A stretch of 64,000 nucleotides of DNA, taken from contig CAVUYM010000011.1 of the NCBI GenBank assembly GCA_963745675.1, forward strand, positions 62,001 through 126,000. Direction: 5' to 3'. The position numbers were made by a program, and so were the translations under genes. Below the pieces are notes generated by a model. It saw only the letters and a list, made by a program, of their open reading frames with translations. It ran no database searches and was not told where the DNA came from. Of the stretch, positions 1 through 9,373 are shown piece by piece (position 1 is the stretch's first letter; each line of letters begins with the position of its first letter). Source of the stretch: JAUIIK01 sp963745675 (GTDB lineage: Bacteria; Chloroflexota; Chloroflexia; Thermomicrobiales; CFX8).

Positions 1-411
1 GGTCTGGCCGTCCGAGATCGATGAATGGGAAGAGCGCGCCTACCATCAGAGCGACGACTGTAATCAACTCGGCCATGCGTGTCACGGATAGCTGCCAGCG
101 GGCTTTGGAGACCCGCAAGATGGCCGAAAGCAACGTCCCGGCATGGCTGATCCCAATAAAGAAGACGAAGCTGGCGATGTACAGTCCCCAGGAAATACGG
201 TCACGCATGCCGGTCACGATGAGTCCGTTGCGCAATTGGTGGATGTAGGCGAAGAGCGCCCAACTGATAATGACGAGGAGGAATGCGAGCCACCCGTAGT
301 AGCGCCAGCTGGTGTTGCCAGGGGATCGAGCACCCTTCGTTCGAGGCGCTCTCTCCAGGCAACCGGCACGTTTAGCGGTCCTTGCGCTGCTTGGCTGATC
401 ATGGCTTCCAC
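1..411 (-). CDS. NrfD/PsrC-like membrane subunit (partial, frameshifted)
   Basis: Integral membrane quinone-interacting subunit of a molybdo/iron-sulfur respiratory complex, by family. The visible part reads WRYYGWLAFLLVIISW, a long hydrophobic helix, then RNGLIVTGMRDRISWGLYIASF and a further helix with GISHAGTLLSAI, which are typical of the NrfD family. The gene runs off the left edge of the window. The start region (GTG at 411 or ATG at 402, with AAAGGA or GGAAG upstream) encodes SQAAQGPLNVPVAWRERLERR in one frame, while the membrane part is in another, so a one-base shift lies at about 305-345. It follows the ferredoxin gene by 66 bp in the same direction, as expected for an electron-transfer operon. 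Which catalytic subunit it serves cannot be seen. Confidence 0.75.
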
Positions 412-477
412 GTCGCCGATCCTTTCATCTCATCCCCGCGCCGCTATCGGCCATCTCGTGACCACTTCGTGGCCCCG

Positions 478-1484
478 TTAACTTGCTCTTCCCAGGGCCA
501 CACCGTCGCCATTCGCCCCTCCTGTGTACGCATCTCGGCCGACCAGCTCGCCTGCGCCCGGGATGTAGTAGACCCGTGGTTCGGTGCCCAACTCCTCTTT
601 CTGTCGATAGGCGGAATTTTCGGACAGGAACGACGACAGTTGGACTACTTCGACACCGTTCGTTGCCAGATCTTCCTCAAGATCACCGTAGTAGATGGCG
701 TCGTTCGGGCAGGCCTGAGCGCAATAGGGCAGGCCGACCAGTCGCGGGCCATATCCGGGCAGAAGTCGCACTTCATCACCGTGCCCTTGTAGGCGACTGA
801 TTGATGTTCGGGGTGATAGTCCATGAACATTGCCTGCGGTGGCTGAGGTGATTTCCCCCAGTTGAAGAATCGCCGGTCATACGGGCAGGCTTCCATGCAG
901 ATCCGGCAGCCAATGCAACGCTCCTGGTCGATCAGGACGACTCCTTCAGGGGTCGTGAACGTGGCCGCTACCGGACAGACATTGACGCATGGTGGGTTTT
1001 GACATTGCTGGCAAGGCATTGGGACGAATTGCGTGCCACCGCCCGGCAGCTCGGGTTCAAAGACCTGGATCCATTCCATCGGTTCCGGCACGAAGTGGCC
1101 CTGAATGCACGCAGCCGTGCACTGTGGAGGTTTACCGACGGACTGGCAACCGTCACACCGCCGAAGATCGATTGCCATCGCCCAGCGTCGCAGCCGTTTG
1201 CCATTAGCATCAGTCGGATCAGGCTGACCCGACTGGATGTTGTAATGACTGCCATGAGCAGTGACGGTATCCATTCCCTTTGTCAATGCCATCGCGCAGG
1301 CAGTCCCTCCGGCCAGCCAGGCCGCCATCGTTCTCAGGAACGCGCGCCGGCTGACATCGTTTTCGGGATCGGTCGATTGAGGATTTGAACCCTGGGAGGC
1401 GAATGCTGGATTGGAGTCTGTGGATTCCTTCGTGAGCTGTGGCGGTCCGTCTGGACTTGGATTGGTCTCGCCAGTTCGTCGCAT
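478..1484 (-). CDS. Tat-exported four-cluster ferredoxin subunit (DmsB/PhsB/NrfC type; one frameshift)
   Basis: Electron-transfer subunit with four [4Fe-4S] sites, expected on the outer face of the membrane and partner of the NrfD protein just downstream. Four cysteine groups are visible: CDGCQ with CTAAC, CQQCQNPPCVNVCP, CIGCRICMEACPY, and CDFC with CAQACP. A Tat motif SRRAFLRTMAAW precedes a hydrophobic segment near residue 60. I chose ATG at 1484 because GGAGGT lies 7 nt upstream; the reading frame is open further upstream but without a ribosome site. After MARD the frame changes near 750, where one base seems to be missing, and the new frame continues as LVGLPYCAQACPNDAIYYG to the stop at 478. 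An intact gene with a sequence error is more likely than a pseudogene. Confidence 0.82.
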
Positions 1485-1608
1485 GATGTGAACCTCCAGA
1501 GCGCTTGGATCGTACAGATCGGCCGTTGCCTTGTCGCAAAGATCCATATGCTCAGTTTGATTCGAAATGCATAGACGATCATCCGTGTATCCACCCGATT
1601 CACTCCAG

Positions 1609-1642
1609 GTGTTTCCACCTATTCATCTTTAGGTGGGAACAC
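1609..1642. promoter_or_regulatory. Inverted repeat in the divergent promoter region
   Basis: Arms GTGTTTCCACCT (1609-1620) and AGGTGGGAACAC (1631-1642) pair at 11 of 12 positions around a 10-nt centre. The dyad sits between the ferredoxin gene (minus) and the response regulator gene (plus), 51 nt before the latter's ATG. It could be an operator for that regulator or a small hairpin in its leader. Assignment is inferred from position only. Confidence 0.5.
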
Positions 1643-1692
1643 GCTAGGTACTGTGATCAAATTGGCTTACACTGCGGTTGGAGGGTCTCAAC

Positions 1693-2349
1693 ATGGTGAC
1701 CGTCGTTATCGTCGATGACCACGCCGTTGTACGTGAAGGTACTCGTCAACTCCTGGAACAGGACGCGAGCATCACCGTTGTCGGTGAAGCAGGGAACGGG
1801 ATTCTGGCGTTGCAGCTGACAGAATCGCTGCAACCGGATGTGATACTCCTCGATCTCTCTCTACCTGACATAAGCGGCATCGAGGTCGCCCGTCGCCTGC
1901 GTGACGTGGCTCCACGGACAAAGATCGTCATCCTAAGCGCGTACGATGATGATGACTACGTTCTGGCTGCGCTTGAAGTTGGCGTTGCCGCCTATCTGCT
2001 CAAGACAGTACGAGGGCAGGACGTGGTTGACGCCATCCATGCCGTTGGACGTGGACAGGTCATCCTCCACCCGAATGTTGCTGCAAAGCTACGGCAGTCT
2101 ATGAACAGCGCCGTCACCAAATCGCCTGAACCAGAGATCACGACGCGGGAACTTGAGGTGTTGCGGTTGGCGGCCCAGGGGAAACACAACAAAGAGATTG
2201 CCGATGAGCTATCGATCAGCATACGCACTGTTGAGGGGCATCTGAATCACATTCTCGCGAAGCTCGGCGTCTCATCACGCCTGGAGGCCGTCATCCATGG
2301 TGTCTCCGAGCACTGGTTCAGTATTGAGGCTCCTTCTTCGGATTGGTAA
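1693..2349 (+). CDS. NarL/FixJ-type response regulator
   Basis: Two-component transcription factor. The receiver domain covers about residues 1-120, with the acidic pair VIVDDH near residue 8, the phospho-acceptor Asp in ILLDLSLPDISG near residue 54, and a conserved Lys in YLLKTV. The LuxR-type helix-turn-helix occupies residues 150-205, with TRELEVLRLAAQGKHNKEIA and ISIRTVEGHLNHILAKLGV. I start at ATG 1693, with GGAGG 8 nt upstream, rather than the in-frame ATG at 1678. The stop lies 16 nt before the histidine kinase gene, so the two form a sensor-regulator operon. It is divergent from the respiratory module, which may be its target. Confidence 0.93.
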   Translation: MVTVVIVDDHAVVREGTRQLLEQDASITVVGEAGNGILALQLTESLQPDVILLDLSLPDISGIEVARRLRDVAPRTKIVILSAYDDDDYVLAALEVGVAAYLLKTVRGQDVVDAIHAVGRGQVILHPNVAAKLRQSMNSAVTKSPEPEITTRELEVLRLAAQGKHNKEIADELSISIRTVEGHLNHILAKLGVSSRLEAVIHGVSEHWFSIEAPSSDW

Positions 2350-2365
2350 CGCGAGAGGCGCTGAA

Positions 2366-3887
2366 ATGAACGTGTCGCCACGGTTTGCACCTGTAACCTC
2401 ATCTGCTATGTGGCCCCCGTCTACGGTGCGCCAGTTTCTCACGCAATATCTCCACTATTTCCGTGATCCCCGTTTCTGGTTCGTCCAGGTACTTGTCATT
2501 GTGGCGACGCTGATTCATTGGAATGAGGATTTGACCAACCTGCAAAGCTCAGAGTTTTCGCAGGTGCTCATGGTCACGATGTTTAGCTGCTATCTCATCC
2601 CTGTAATCTACGCTGCCCTTCATTTCGGTCGCGCTGGAGCAATTCCTACAGCGCTATGGGCAGCGTTACTTGCGACGCCGAACCTTGTCTTCTGGCATCG
2701 TGGATACGACTTACTATCTGATGGAGTGCTTCAATTCACGATCATTGCCCTCGCTTTTGTGGTCTCCAGTCGGGTTGAACGCACGCTTGCCTCACAACGC
2801 CTGGCCGAGAAAGAGATCCTGAGGCGCCGTATCTCTGAGGCAAAATATCGCAAGCTCTTCGAGGCGGCTGGTGAGGCCATTCTCGTCGTCGAACAGGACG
2901 GCACTATCCAGGAGGCGAATCTTGCGGCAGCGGCGTTCTTTGGGACGACGCTCCACTCGATAAATGGCCAATCGCTGGAGGCGCTTGTTGGTGCGGATAA
3001 TGTGCGCTGGCTTATGCAATCCCCAGGCGGATTGGAGCAGCATCAGGCTGCAAAGGCACTCATGAGCCATGACGGCCTGACGAAGTGGGTAGAACCGATC
3101 CGCAGCACGATTTAACATAGAAGAAGAGGCACCACTGCAACAGATCGTGCTACGTGATGTGACCGAACAGCGGGCGCGCCAGGATGGGCTAGAGACGTAT
3201 GCACGCAGCATTATCGACGCGCAGGAAGAGGAGCGACAACGCATTGCGCGGGAGTTGCACGACAGCACCTTGCAGTCAACGATTCTGCTCTACCGTCAGA
3301 TTGATCAATTGGAAACGAAGTTCGGTCACACCGATGATCAACTACGAGATGGGCTAGAGGAAACACGAGAACTTGCTGAGGTGATCGCTGATGAATTGCG
3401 ACATTTCAGCCGGGATCTACGGCCATCGATTTTGGATGACCTTGGTCTGACTGCTGCCGTGCGATGGCTGGTAGCTGAAGCTTCGAAACGTACCCCGATC
3501 TCTATGTATTTTGATGTCAGCGGAGATCCGCATCGACTCTCGGACGATGTAAAGCTTGCTCTGTTCCGCGTTGCCCAGGAGGCGCTTCGGAACGTAGAGC
3601 GCCATGCCGCGGCAGCACATGTTATGGTCCGTCTTCACTTTGACGAAGATCAGGTCATTCTGTCGATCGAAGACGATGGCATCGGCTTCAACGTCAGAAG
3701 CCCCGATTCGAGTCTGGCACTGGACGGGCAGCTCGGGCTTATCGGCATGCACGAGCGAGCCCGTCTGCTCGGTGGAGACGTTCAGGTAACGTCCCGCCCT
3801 GGTATCGGCACGAACGTTCGAGCGATGCTCCCAATCCAGATAGAGAGCAACGCTTGCCAGAGCTCGAGTGAGCCAGTAGTGCTTTAA
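2366..3887 (+). CDS. Membrane PAS sensor histidine kinase, HisKA_3 type (one frameshift)
   Basis: Sensor kinase of the NarX/DesK class, cognate to the preceding regulator. The N-terminus has about four hydrophobic helices (for example FWFVQVLVIVATLIHW), followed by a short coiled coil and a PAS domain (YRKLFEAAGEAILVVEQDG). After a stop at 3113-3115 the reading continues in another frame through VLRDVTEQRARQDG. The dimerisation motif follows: RQRIARELHDSTLQ, with His as phospho-acceptor. The ATPase domain shows VAQEALRNVERHA and SIEDDGIGF. ATG 2366 has GAGAGG upstream. The shift lies near 3105-3120, at the end of the PAS domain. All catalytic motifs of both halves are preserved, which argues for a sequence error rather than decay. 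Confidence 0.85.
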
Positions 3888-4191
3888 CGGTTCTATCTGC
3901 GGATACAAGCAATTGCGGAACTGCTCGCCTGTACCTGGTGGAAGATGTCGAAACATCACGCAACCACGAGGGGGCAAGGCATACATGCTCTCAGGATTGA
4001 TCTTCTGTTAGCAGTGCGCTAAAGTAAAGGCGGCTCTCAATACCTTTCTTGTGTTCAATCGGAGCCGGTGGCTATGACAGCGTGTCGTCTCGTTCGTAGC
4101 TGAAGTCTCATTTCTCACGAACTCCTCCACTACGGTTAGAACCGTTCAAGCGTGTACGAGTAAAGCGAATCCAAATGAAGGGATCGACAGC
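3888..4191. other. Intergenic stretch with no recognised feature
   Basis: About 300 nt between the kinase gene and the next gene on the same strand. I see no conserved coding frame, RNA gene or strong hairpin. The ribosome site of the next gene (AAGGGA) lies at the right end. Confidence 0.5.
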
Positions 4192-4488
4192 ATGTATGTG
4201 CGTATGATCACCTATTCACTCCGGCCATCAGTGGGCACCGACATTGCTGAGACGATCTACGAGCAAATGCGTGATTTCATGCAGCCACTCGCAGGCTACC
4301 AGGGCATCTCATTGCTGATCAACGAGGACCAACTCGAAGCGGTGTCGTTGAGTTACTGGCAAGATCAGGCAAGCGCCGTCGAAGCGGGTTCCAAGATTCT
4401 CCCGTTGCTTATGGAGCGCACGGAAGAATTCGTTGATCGGCCGCCGGAAGTTTCCGGGTTCGATCTCGTCCGTCAGGATCTAGCGTGA
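4192..4488 (+). CDS. Small ABM-like (dimeric alpha/beta barrel) protein
   Basis: 98-residue protein resembling the antibiotic-biosynthesis-monooxygenase fold: an N-terminal strand MYVRMITYSLRP, a helix rich in acidic residues, a middle strand LEAVSLSYWQDQASA, and a C-terminal strand FDLVRQDLA. Members are cofactor-free monooxygenases or simple ligand-binding dimers; the substrate cannot be deduced. AAGGGA lies upstream of the ATG. It is 45 nt ahead of treT on the same strand and may be the first gene of that operon. Confidence 0.65.
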   Translation: MYVRMITYSLRPSVGTDIAETIYEQMRDFMQPLAGYQGISLLINEDQLEAVSLSYWQDQASAVEAGSKILPLLMERTEEFVDRPPEVSGFDLVRQDLA

Positions 4489-4533
4489 GGTTGAGGAGCG
4501 TCCTTCTAACATCGAATCAGAGGTAAGAGTTGC

Positions 4534-5769
4534 ATGCTGCAGACGGTGTACGTCCCAGAAGCTTCGATTGAGGAATACCGTCCGATCATCGGCGATGCCG
4601 AGGTTGAACGCATCAGAGCGCTTGCCGAACCACTCCGCGGGGCGCGTGTGGTGCATATCAACGCGACGCAATATGGAGGAGGCGTCTCAGAACTCCTGAG
4701 ATCGACAATTGCGATCCAGCGTGGGCTTGGCATTGATGTCGAGTGGCGCCTGATTAGTGGGAGTGGCCGATTCTTCGAAATCACGAAGCGCATCCACAAT
4801 GCCTTGCAAGGCTCCGACGATATGTTTACCCCTGAAGATCAAGAGACGTACATGCTGCAGACGGACTACAACGCTCGGCACCTTGAAGATCACTACGACA
4901 TCATCGTGATTCACGACCCCCAGCCGCTAGCGTTGCGCCAGGTGTATGGCGCAGGAGGAGCGCGCTGGGTGTGGCGCTGTCACATCGATACTTCGGAACC
5001 CAATGAGCAGGTGCTCGATTTCTTCATACCCTATATCGAGCCGTACGATGCACTGGTGTTCACGATGCAGCAGTTTGTCCCGCTCGCGCTGCGCGACAGC
5101 AATACCCACATCATCCCGCCGGCTATCGATCCACTAAGCCCAAAGAATTTTGAGCTACCGCTGGGACAGTCGCGTCGCATACTCAACTGGGTCGGGGTCG
5201 ATCCCGACCGGCCACTCATGACTCAGGTTTCTCGCTTCGATCCCTGGAAAGATCCATTGGGCGTGATTCGGGTCTATCGCACCGTTCGGGAGTCAATCCC
5301 TGATTTGCAGCTGGCTATGCTCGGATCGATGGCGTTGGATGACCCCGAAGGCTGGGATCTTCTGCAGGCGATTCAGGAGGAGACGCAGGACGATTCCGAC
5401 GTGATCATCGGGACCAACCTGACCGGTATCGGCAGCATCGAAGTCAATACCTTCCAGCGTTTGTCGGATGTCGTTGTGCAGAAGTCGATCCGCGAGGGGT
5501 TTGGCCTGATCGTCGCTGAGACGTTGTGGAAAGGCACTCCAATCGTTGCCGGTCGCGCCGGTGGTATTCCGATGCAGATGCCCGATGAAGCCGACAGATT
5601 TCTCGTCGACGCACGCGACGAAGACACCTTCGCCAAGCGGGTGGAGGAACTATTCGCGAATCGCGAACTCGCAAGAGAAATTGGCCAGCTCGGACGGGAA
5701 CGAACGCGCGAGCGGTTTCTCATCACCCGCCTGGTCGCTGACGAGCTCGAGCTGCTGGCCAGCCTCTAA
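4534..5769 (+). CDS. treT: Trehalose glycosyltransferring synthase-like GT4 glycosyltransferase
   Basis: 411-residue family-4 glycosyltransferase. The N-terminal domain carries VVHINATQYGGGVSELL, a signature of the TreT group, which makes trehalose reversibly from NDP-glucose and glucose. The C-terminal nucleotide-binding domain carries REGFGLIVAETLWKGTPIV, the EX7E motif, and a preceding QVSRFDPWKDPLG segment. Length fits the family. The ATG has AGAGGT upstream. The next gene, galT, starts 51 nt later and could supply or use UDP-glucose, so the pair suggests conversion of sugar nucleotides into a compatible solute. The specific substrate is inferred from sequence resemblance. Confidence 0.82.
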   Translation: MLQTVYVPEASIEEYRPIIGDAEVERIRALAEPLRGARVVHINATQYGGGVSELLRSTIAIQRGLGIDVEWRLISGSGRFFEITKRIHNALQGSDDMFTPEDQETYMLQTDYNARHLEDHYDIIVIHDPQPLALRQVYGAGGARWVWRCHIDTSEPNEQVLDFFIPYIEPYDALVFTMQQFVPLALRDSNTHIIPPAIDPLSPKNFELPLGQSRRILNWVGVDPDRPLMTQVSRFDPWKDPLGVIRVYRTVRESIPDLQLAMLGSMALDDPEGWDLLQAIQEETQDDSDVIIGTNLTGIGSIEVNTFQRLSDVVVQKSIREGFGLIVAETLWKGTPIVAGRAGGIPMQMPDEADRFLVDARDEDTFAKRVEELFANRELAREIGQLGRERTRERFLITRLVADELELLASL

Positions 5770-5820
5770 TTGCCGGCGAGAGACTCATGAGGACGGGGCC
5801 GAGCGCGCAGGGTTGCAGAC

Positions 5821-6832
5821 ATGACGAGCACAGAAACGACGGAACTGCGCCAGGATCCGATAACCGGTAACTGGGTCATCATCGCTGCACATCGTGGTGA
5901 GCGGCTGCATGATTTTGTCAAGCAACCCGCACCTCCCCGGCTTTGGGGAACATGTCCGTTCTGCCCCGGAAACGAGCGAGAAACACCTCCTGAGATCTGG
6001 CGTCAAGATGGTCCGGACGGCAACTGGCGGGTGCGGGTCGTTCCGAACATGTATCCGATCCTTGCGGGCAGTGGACCGGTGACTCCCCGAACTAACTCTG
6101 AAGGTTTTCGCTCGATGCCGAGCCGTGGGAGCCATGAGGTAGTCATCGAATCGCCGGAACACGCTGGCGACCTGGCACTGTTCGAGACGAAACAGGTGCG
6201 TGGCGTCCTGGGCGCATATCGGGCCCGCTATCGCGCGCTGGAACAGGCCGGAGCGGCTCTGGTCGTCATCTTCCGGAATCATGGACCGCGCGCCGGCACG
6301 TCATTGGCTCATCCACATTCCCAGATCATCGCTGCGCCACTGATACCAGGTGACGTTCGCAACCGGCTGCAGACGGCCATCGATTATCATGAGGAAACCG
6401 GGCGGTCTCTATATGCCGATGTGCTAGATCGCGAACTGAGGGATGGACGACCGCGTTTTGCGGGTAAATGACCGCTTCGTCGCATTCCTGCCCTTTGCGT
6501 CGGCGTGGCCCTACGAGACCTGGATCATGCCGCGCACTCCTCGTCCATCGTTTGGCTCAGCGTCAGATGAAGATCTGGATGAGTTCGCGCTGCTGCTTCG
6601 CGAGGTTCTGACCGCATTGCGCCGTGGCCTGGACGATCCCGACTACAACTATGTCATCCACAGTGTTCCCGCCAGCCACGCGGACCGGGAGTATCTGAGC
6701 TGGTATCTCCAGCTGACTCCACGGATGACGACGCTCGCGGGCTTCGAGCTGGGCACGGGAATGCGTGTGAACCCGACCTCTCCTGACGACGCAACAGCCC
6801 ACCTCCTTCAGGTGCTCGGAGACGACAGTTAA
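5821..6832 (+). CDS. galT: Galactose-1-phosphate uridylyltransferase (one frameshift)
   Basis: Leloir-pathway enzyme exchanging UMP between UDP-glucose and galactose-1-phosphate. The first part contains RQDPITGNWVIIAAHR and CPFCPGNE (zinc-binding cysteines), then NHGPRAGTSLAHPHSQI, where HPH is the catalytic histidine triad. After LDRELRDG the frame changes near 6450, and the new frame reads VLRVNDRFVAFLPFASAWPYETW through to HADREYLSWYLQLTPR and the stop at 6830-6832. Combined length is about 336 residues, normal for bacterial GalT. All motifs are present, so a one-base sequence error is likely. It sits downstream of treT with short spacing. Confidence 0.85.
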
Positions 6833-6980
6833 GCCGTAGGCCTATTTCAGTTCGCCTGGTGGTCGATGAGCCAGCCTGTGTTGTGCGACCCCTGCATCCT
6901 CCAGTCTCTTGCTTGGGCTGAAGTCTGCAAGCATTGATAGATTCGGATTAATCTCGTGCGGTAAATGCCCCACTGGACGA

Positions 6981-7012
6981 AGCAGGAGCCTCCGGGTCCA
7001 GAGGCTCCTGCT
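6981..7012. terminator. Strong hairpin between convergent genes
   Basis: A perfect 12-bp stem, AGCAGGAGCCTC (6981-6992) with GAGGCTCCTGCT (7001-7012), closes an 8-nt loop. It lies between the stop of galT (plus) and the stop of the DUF3303-like gene (minus), so it can serve both directions. There is no long T tract after it. Confidence 0.7.
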
Positions 7013-7038
7013 GTTGAATATCCGATGTGGAGCGTTGC

Positions 7039-7323
7039 TCAGATGAGCGCGCGCAAACGCTCGACGGTCGCAGCGTAGTCATTCTCAATGACGCAATGGA
7101 TATCGACATCCATGAGATCCATATACGGTTGGAAGATCGTCGTCAGATCTTGTGGATCATCAGTTTCGACAAGCAGAAAGCCGGCGCCACCCCCGGCGAG
7201 GTCGTACCAGCCTCGGATCTTTTCAGGTAAATTTTCCCCGCTGTCATGTTGCGCCACAACGCGTTGCGCCACTTTCTCGCGGGTTGTAGTCGGGTGCCAG
7301 GTATAGCGACAGTACCAAAGCAT
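7039..7323 (-). CDS. DUF3303-like small protein
   Basis: 94-residue protein beginning MLWYCRYTWHPTTTREKV, with WYDLAGGGAGFLLVETDD and DLMDVDIHCVIEND. This fits the DUF3303 family, small alpha/beta proteins of unknown role related in fold to the ABM group. AGGAGG lies 5 nt before the ATG at 7323, the best ribosome site in this part of the window. It is transcribed convergently with galT, from a long intergenic region that also serves the gene at 7731. Confidence 0.72.
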   Translation of the reverse strand: MLWYCRYTWHPTTTREKVAQRVVAQHDSGENLPEKIRGWYDLAGGGAGFLLVETDDPQDLTTIFQPYMDLMDVDIHCVIENDYAATVERLRALI

Positions 7324-7417
7324 GGAAACCTCCTATCCGATTCACGAACGATTCTTCTGATGAGAGTAGCCTCTGCTTCGCAACAGGCGCATAGCAGAAC
7401 AGGCGGGACCATTACAG

Positions 7418-7568
7418 GATTGCAACACTCGTGCAATCAGGTAGGACGGGCACGCTTCCGCAACATCGATAGTTGGCGCTCGTGTGCCATGCAGTCTTCA
7501 GCAATACAGCCTATATGCTGCACTGACCGATTTCGGGCACGCGGCTCCGATTGCAACACTATTGCAAC
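7418..7568. promoter_or_regulatory. Two TTGCAA-type palindromic sites in a divergent promoter region
   Basis: Site 1 at 7418-7438 has arms GATTGCA and TGCAATC. Site 2 at 7549-7568 contains TTGCAACACTATTGCAA, two palindromic TTGCAA boxes 5 nt apart. Both share TTGCAACACT and are about 130 nt apart in the 407-bp region between divergent genes (7323 minus, 7731 plus). No other feature is seen in this region. The spacing and symmetry look like paired operators; the regulator is unknown. Confidence 0.45.
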
Positions 7569-7730
7569 ATGACTGGCCGCGGCGTTGTTCTTCTGTCACC
7601 TTGTATGGACTACTCTCGATGTGCGCTTCCGGGAGGGGATGAAACTCGCTCGAACGAAGCGGGAGGCTGGTCACACCGAAGCTCTATCGACTTCGCGTCA
7701 GCCTCGAATTAGAAGGGCCAGGGTTTAACA

Positions 7731-8084
7731 ATGTACGCACTGTTGACGACCGTCCCCCTGAAGAAACCAGTCCAGGATCTCCAGCCTCTCCTCACCAGCT
7801 ACAGTCGATCACTTCGGGCATATCCCGGGTGCGTTGATCACATTTGGATGCGCGACGAAGATGGGGTTTCTCTCCTCCAAGTGTTCGAAGATCGCGCATC
7901 TCTATCGAACTACCTCAAATCTGGACTGCTCGCAGCTCTGACCGCTCATCCTGCGTGCTCTAGTCGAGGCTCCTCCCGCACATATGAAGTGCTTGCCCAC
8001 GACGGAAGCGAGCCGCAGCTTCTACCTGAACCCCAAGCATATCCAGGGATAGAAGGTGAGATGAATCCAACGCATCCTGTCTGA
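7731..8084 (+). CDS. Small ABM-like hypothetical protein
   Basis: 117 residues. The first 85 read like an ABM/dimeric-barrel domain: a strand MYALLTTVPLK, a helix LQPLLTSYSRSLRAYPG, then strands DHIWMRDEDGVSLLQVFED and TYEVLAHDG. The last 25 residues are Pro-rich and probably unstructured. A weak AAGGG lies upstream. It appears monocistronic. The function cannot be told; the adjacent palindromes suggest regulated expression together with the divergent DUF3303-like gene. Confidence 0.6.
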   Translation: MYALLTTVPLKKPVQDLQPLLTSYSRSLRAYPGCVDHIWMRDEDGVSLLQVFEDRASLSNYLKSGLLAALTAHPACSSRGSSRTYEVLAHDGSEPQLLPEPQAYPGIEGEMNPTHPV

Positions 8085-8353
8085 CTCGTCGAATACGGTC
8101 AGTGTGGAGATTTGATCGCGTCTGTTCAGCTACGCGCAATAAACGGTGCGCCAATATTGGCCGAACGTGACCATATTTGCTGAGTCTGCCCGAGTTGTGG
8201 AAATGGATCCATCGAGGCGAGATTGAAATTCAGAGCCTGTTGATGGATCAGGACGGGGTACGTGGACGGATCGAGCAAGGCTAAAGGAACGCCTCTCCGA
8301 CTACCTCCGAGGCGCTCCGTACACCATGTTGTTGGACACCTGGCCGGGCCAGT

Positions 8354-8881
8354 TCACCCGGCATGCGCCGTGTGTATTTCTTCGTGTTTTGTGAGAGGTA
8401 TGCTGATCTTCTTCGGAACTGCAAAATTCAACGTCGTTGGTTTGCTCAATCGACAGAGGTCGACGCGGCGCAGCGTAACGATATCTGCATGACTTCCGGC
8501 GAAAAAGCGGATAGACGACACATCGGCAAGCTCTGCATCGATGAAGACAGGTAGTCGCCAGAGTTCTCCCAGCGGTGGGAGGGCACTGAGTTCCACTTCC
8601 GGAAAAGCGGCAGCGAAAGTCTCGGAGTCGATCAGTGAAACGTCTTCACGACCGGGAAGAGCCCATTGCAGGCGTTCTAGATCGACCTGTTGATCATCGC
8701 GCATCACGAGCATCGCTAGATGTTTGCCGATGAAGGCAAGTACAACTCTGACAAGGGGTCCTTCTTGCCAGCCGTCATTGAATGGTCTGGCGGTCGCCGT
8801 CCGAGATTCTTCCAGGTGCCGGATAGTAAACGGTATGTCTTTGTTTCGAAGGTAGGTTAACAATCGGTTCTGAAACTGCAT
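8354..8881 (-). CDS. YbaK/EbsC-family aminoacyl-tRNA deacylase-like protein
   Basis: About 175 residues. It begins MQFQNRLLTYLRNKDIPFT, the usual helix of YbaK/ProX proteins, and continues with VLAFIGKHLAMLVMRDDQQVDL and FPEVELSALPPLGELWRLPVFID, which match the conserved central part (metal-free deacylase fold with a GxxPP-like loop). Members hydrolyse mischarged aminoacyl-tRNAs in trans. I chose ATG 8881, with GGGAGG 9 nt upstream, over an in-frame start at 8914. The usual catalytic Lys may be that of IGKHLAML. Specificity is unknown. Confidence 0.72.
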   Translation of the reverse strand: MQFQNRLLTYLRNKDIPFTIRHLEESRTATARPFNDGWQEGPLVRVVLAFIGKHLAMLVMRDDQQVDLERLQWALPGREDVSLIDSETFAAAFPEVELSALPPLGELWRLPVFIDAELADVSSIRFFAGSHADIVTLRRVDLCRLSKPTTLNFAVPKKISIPLTKHEEIHTAHAG

Positions 8882-9373
8882 TGCGTCGATCCTCCCCGGT
8901 ATCTCTGTGGTCACTAACGACCCTCTGACCAGGAAAAGCTGAACTGCGTTCGTTCGTCACCCTGGTCATTCCGGTCCACGCCATTTAGCGCCACATGTTC
9001 ACTGCCGTAACCATCACAGCAGCATCATTTTCCGGGCATCGAGTGGGTTATTCCCGCTATCAGTAGATGCGTCGAAAGAATCGAGTGAGCCACGCTCGGA
9101 GATTTTCTAACTCCTCCATCATCGGTCGTCGAGCGAGACTTATGGGATGCTCCAATCGAGCAGGAGTAGATAGTGACGCACCTCTCATTGTGACAGTCAG
9201 GCATGGCAGGCACGATGGGGAAGGGAAGCATAACGTTACAATTTCGTGTCAAAACACAGCGTCCGGTTGACTATGCTTTTGGCCAAACGTCCGCCGAACA
9301 TCGACAATGGTTTCTTGACCGGCGAGAATAGGTGGTAATAGTTGGGAATCGAAGTATCTTCGTGTATGGAGGC
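8882..9373. other. Intergenic stretch with no recognised feature
   Basis: About 490 nt between the minus-strand YbaK-like gene and the plus-strand flavin reductase-like gene. Short open frames here lack conserved motifs or ribosome sites. No RNA gene or repeat was recognised. Confidence 0.45.

Noticed and set aside
3417..3986. 189-codon minus-strand frame over the histidine kinase
   Set aside because: Lies over the ATPase domain of the kinase and lacks own features.
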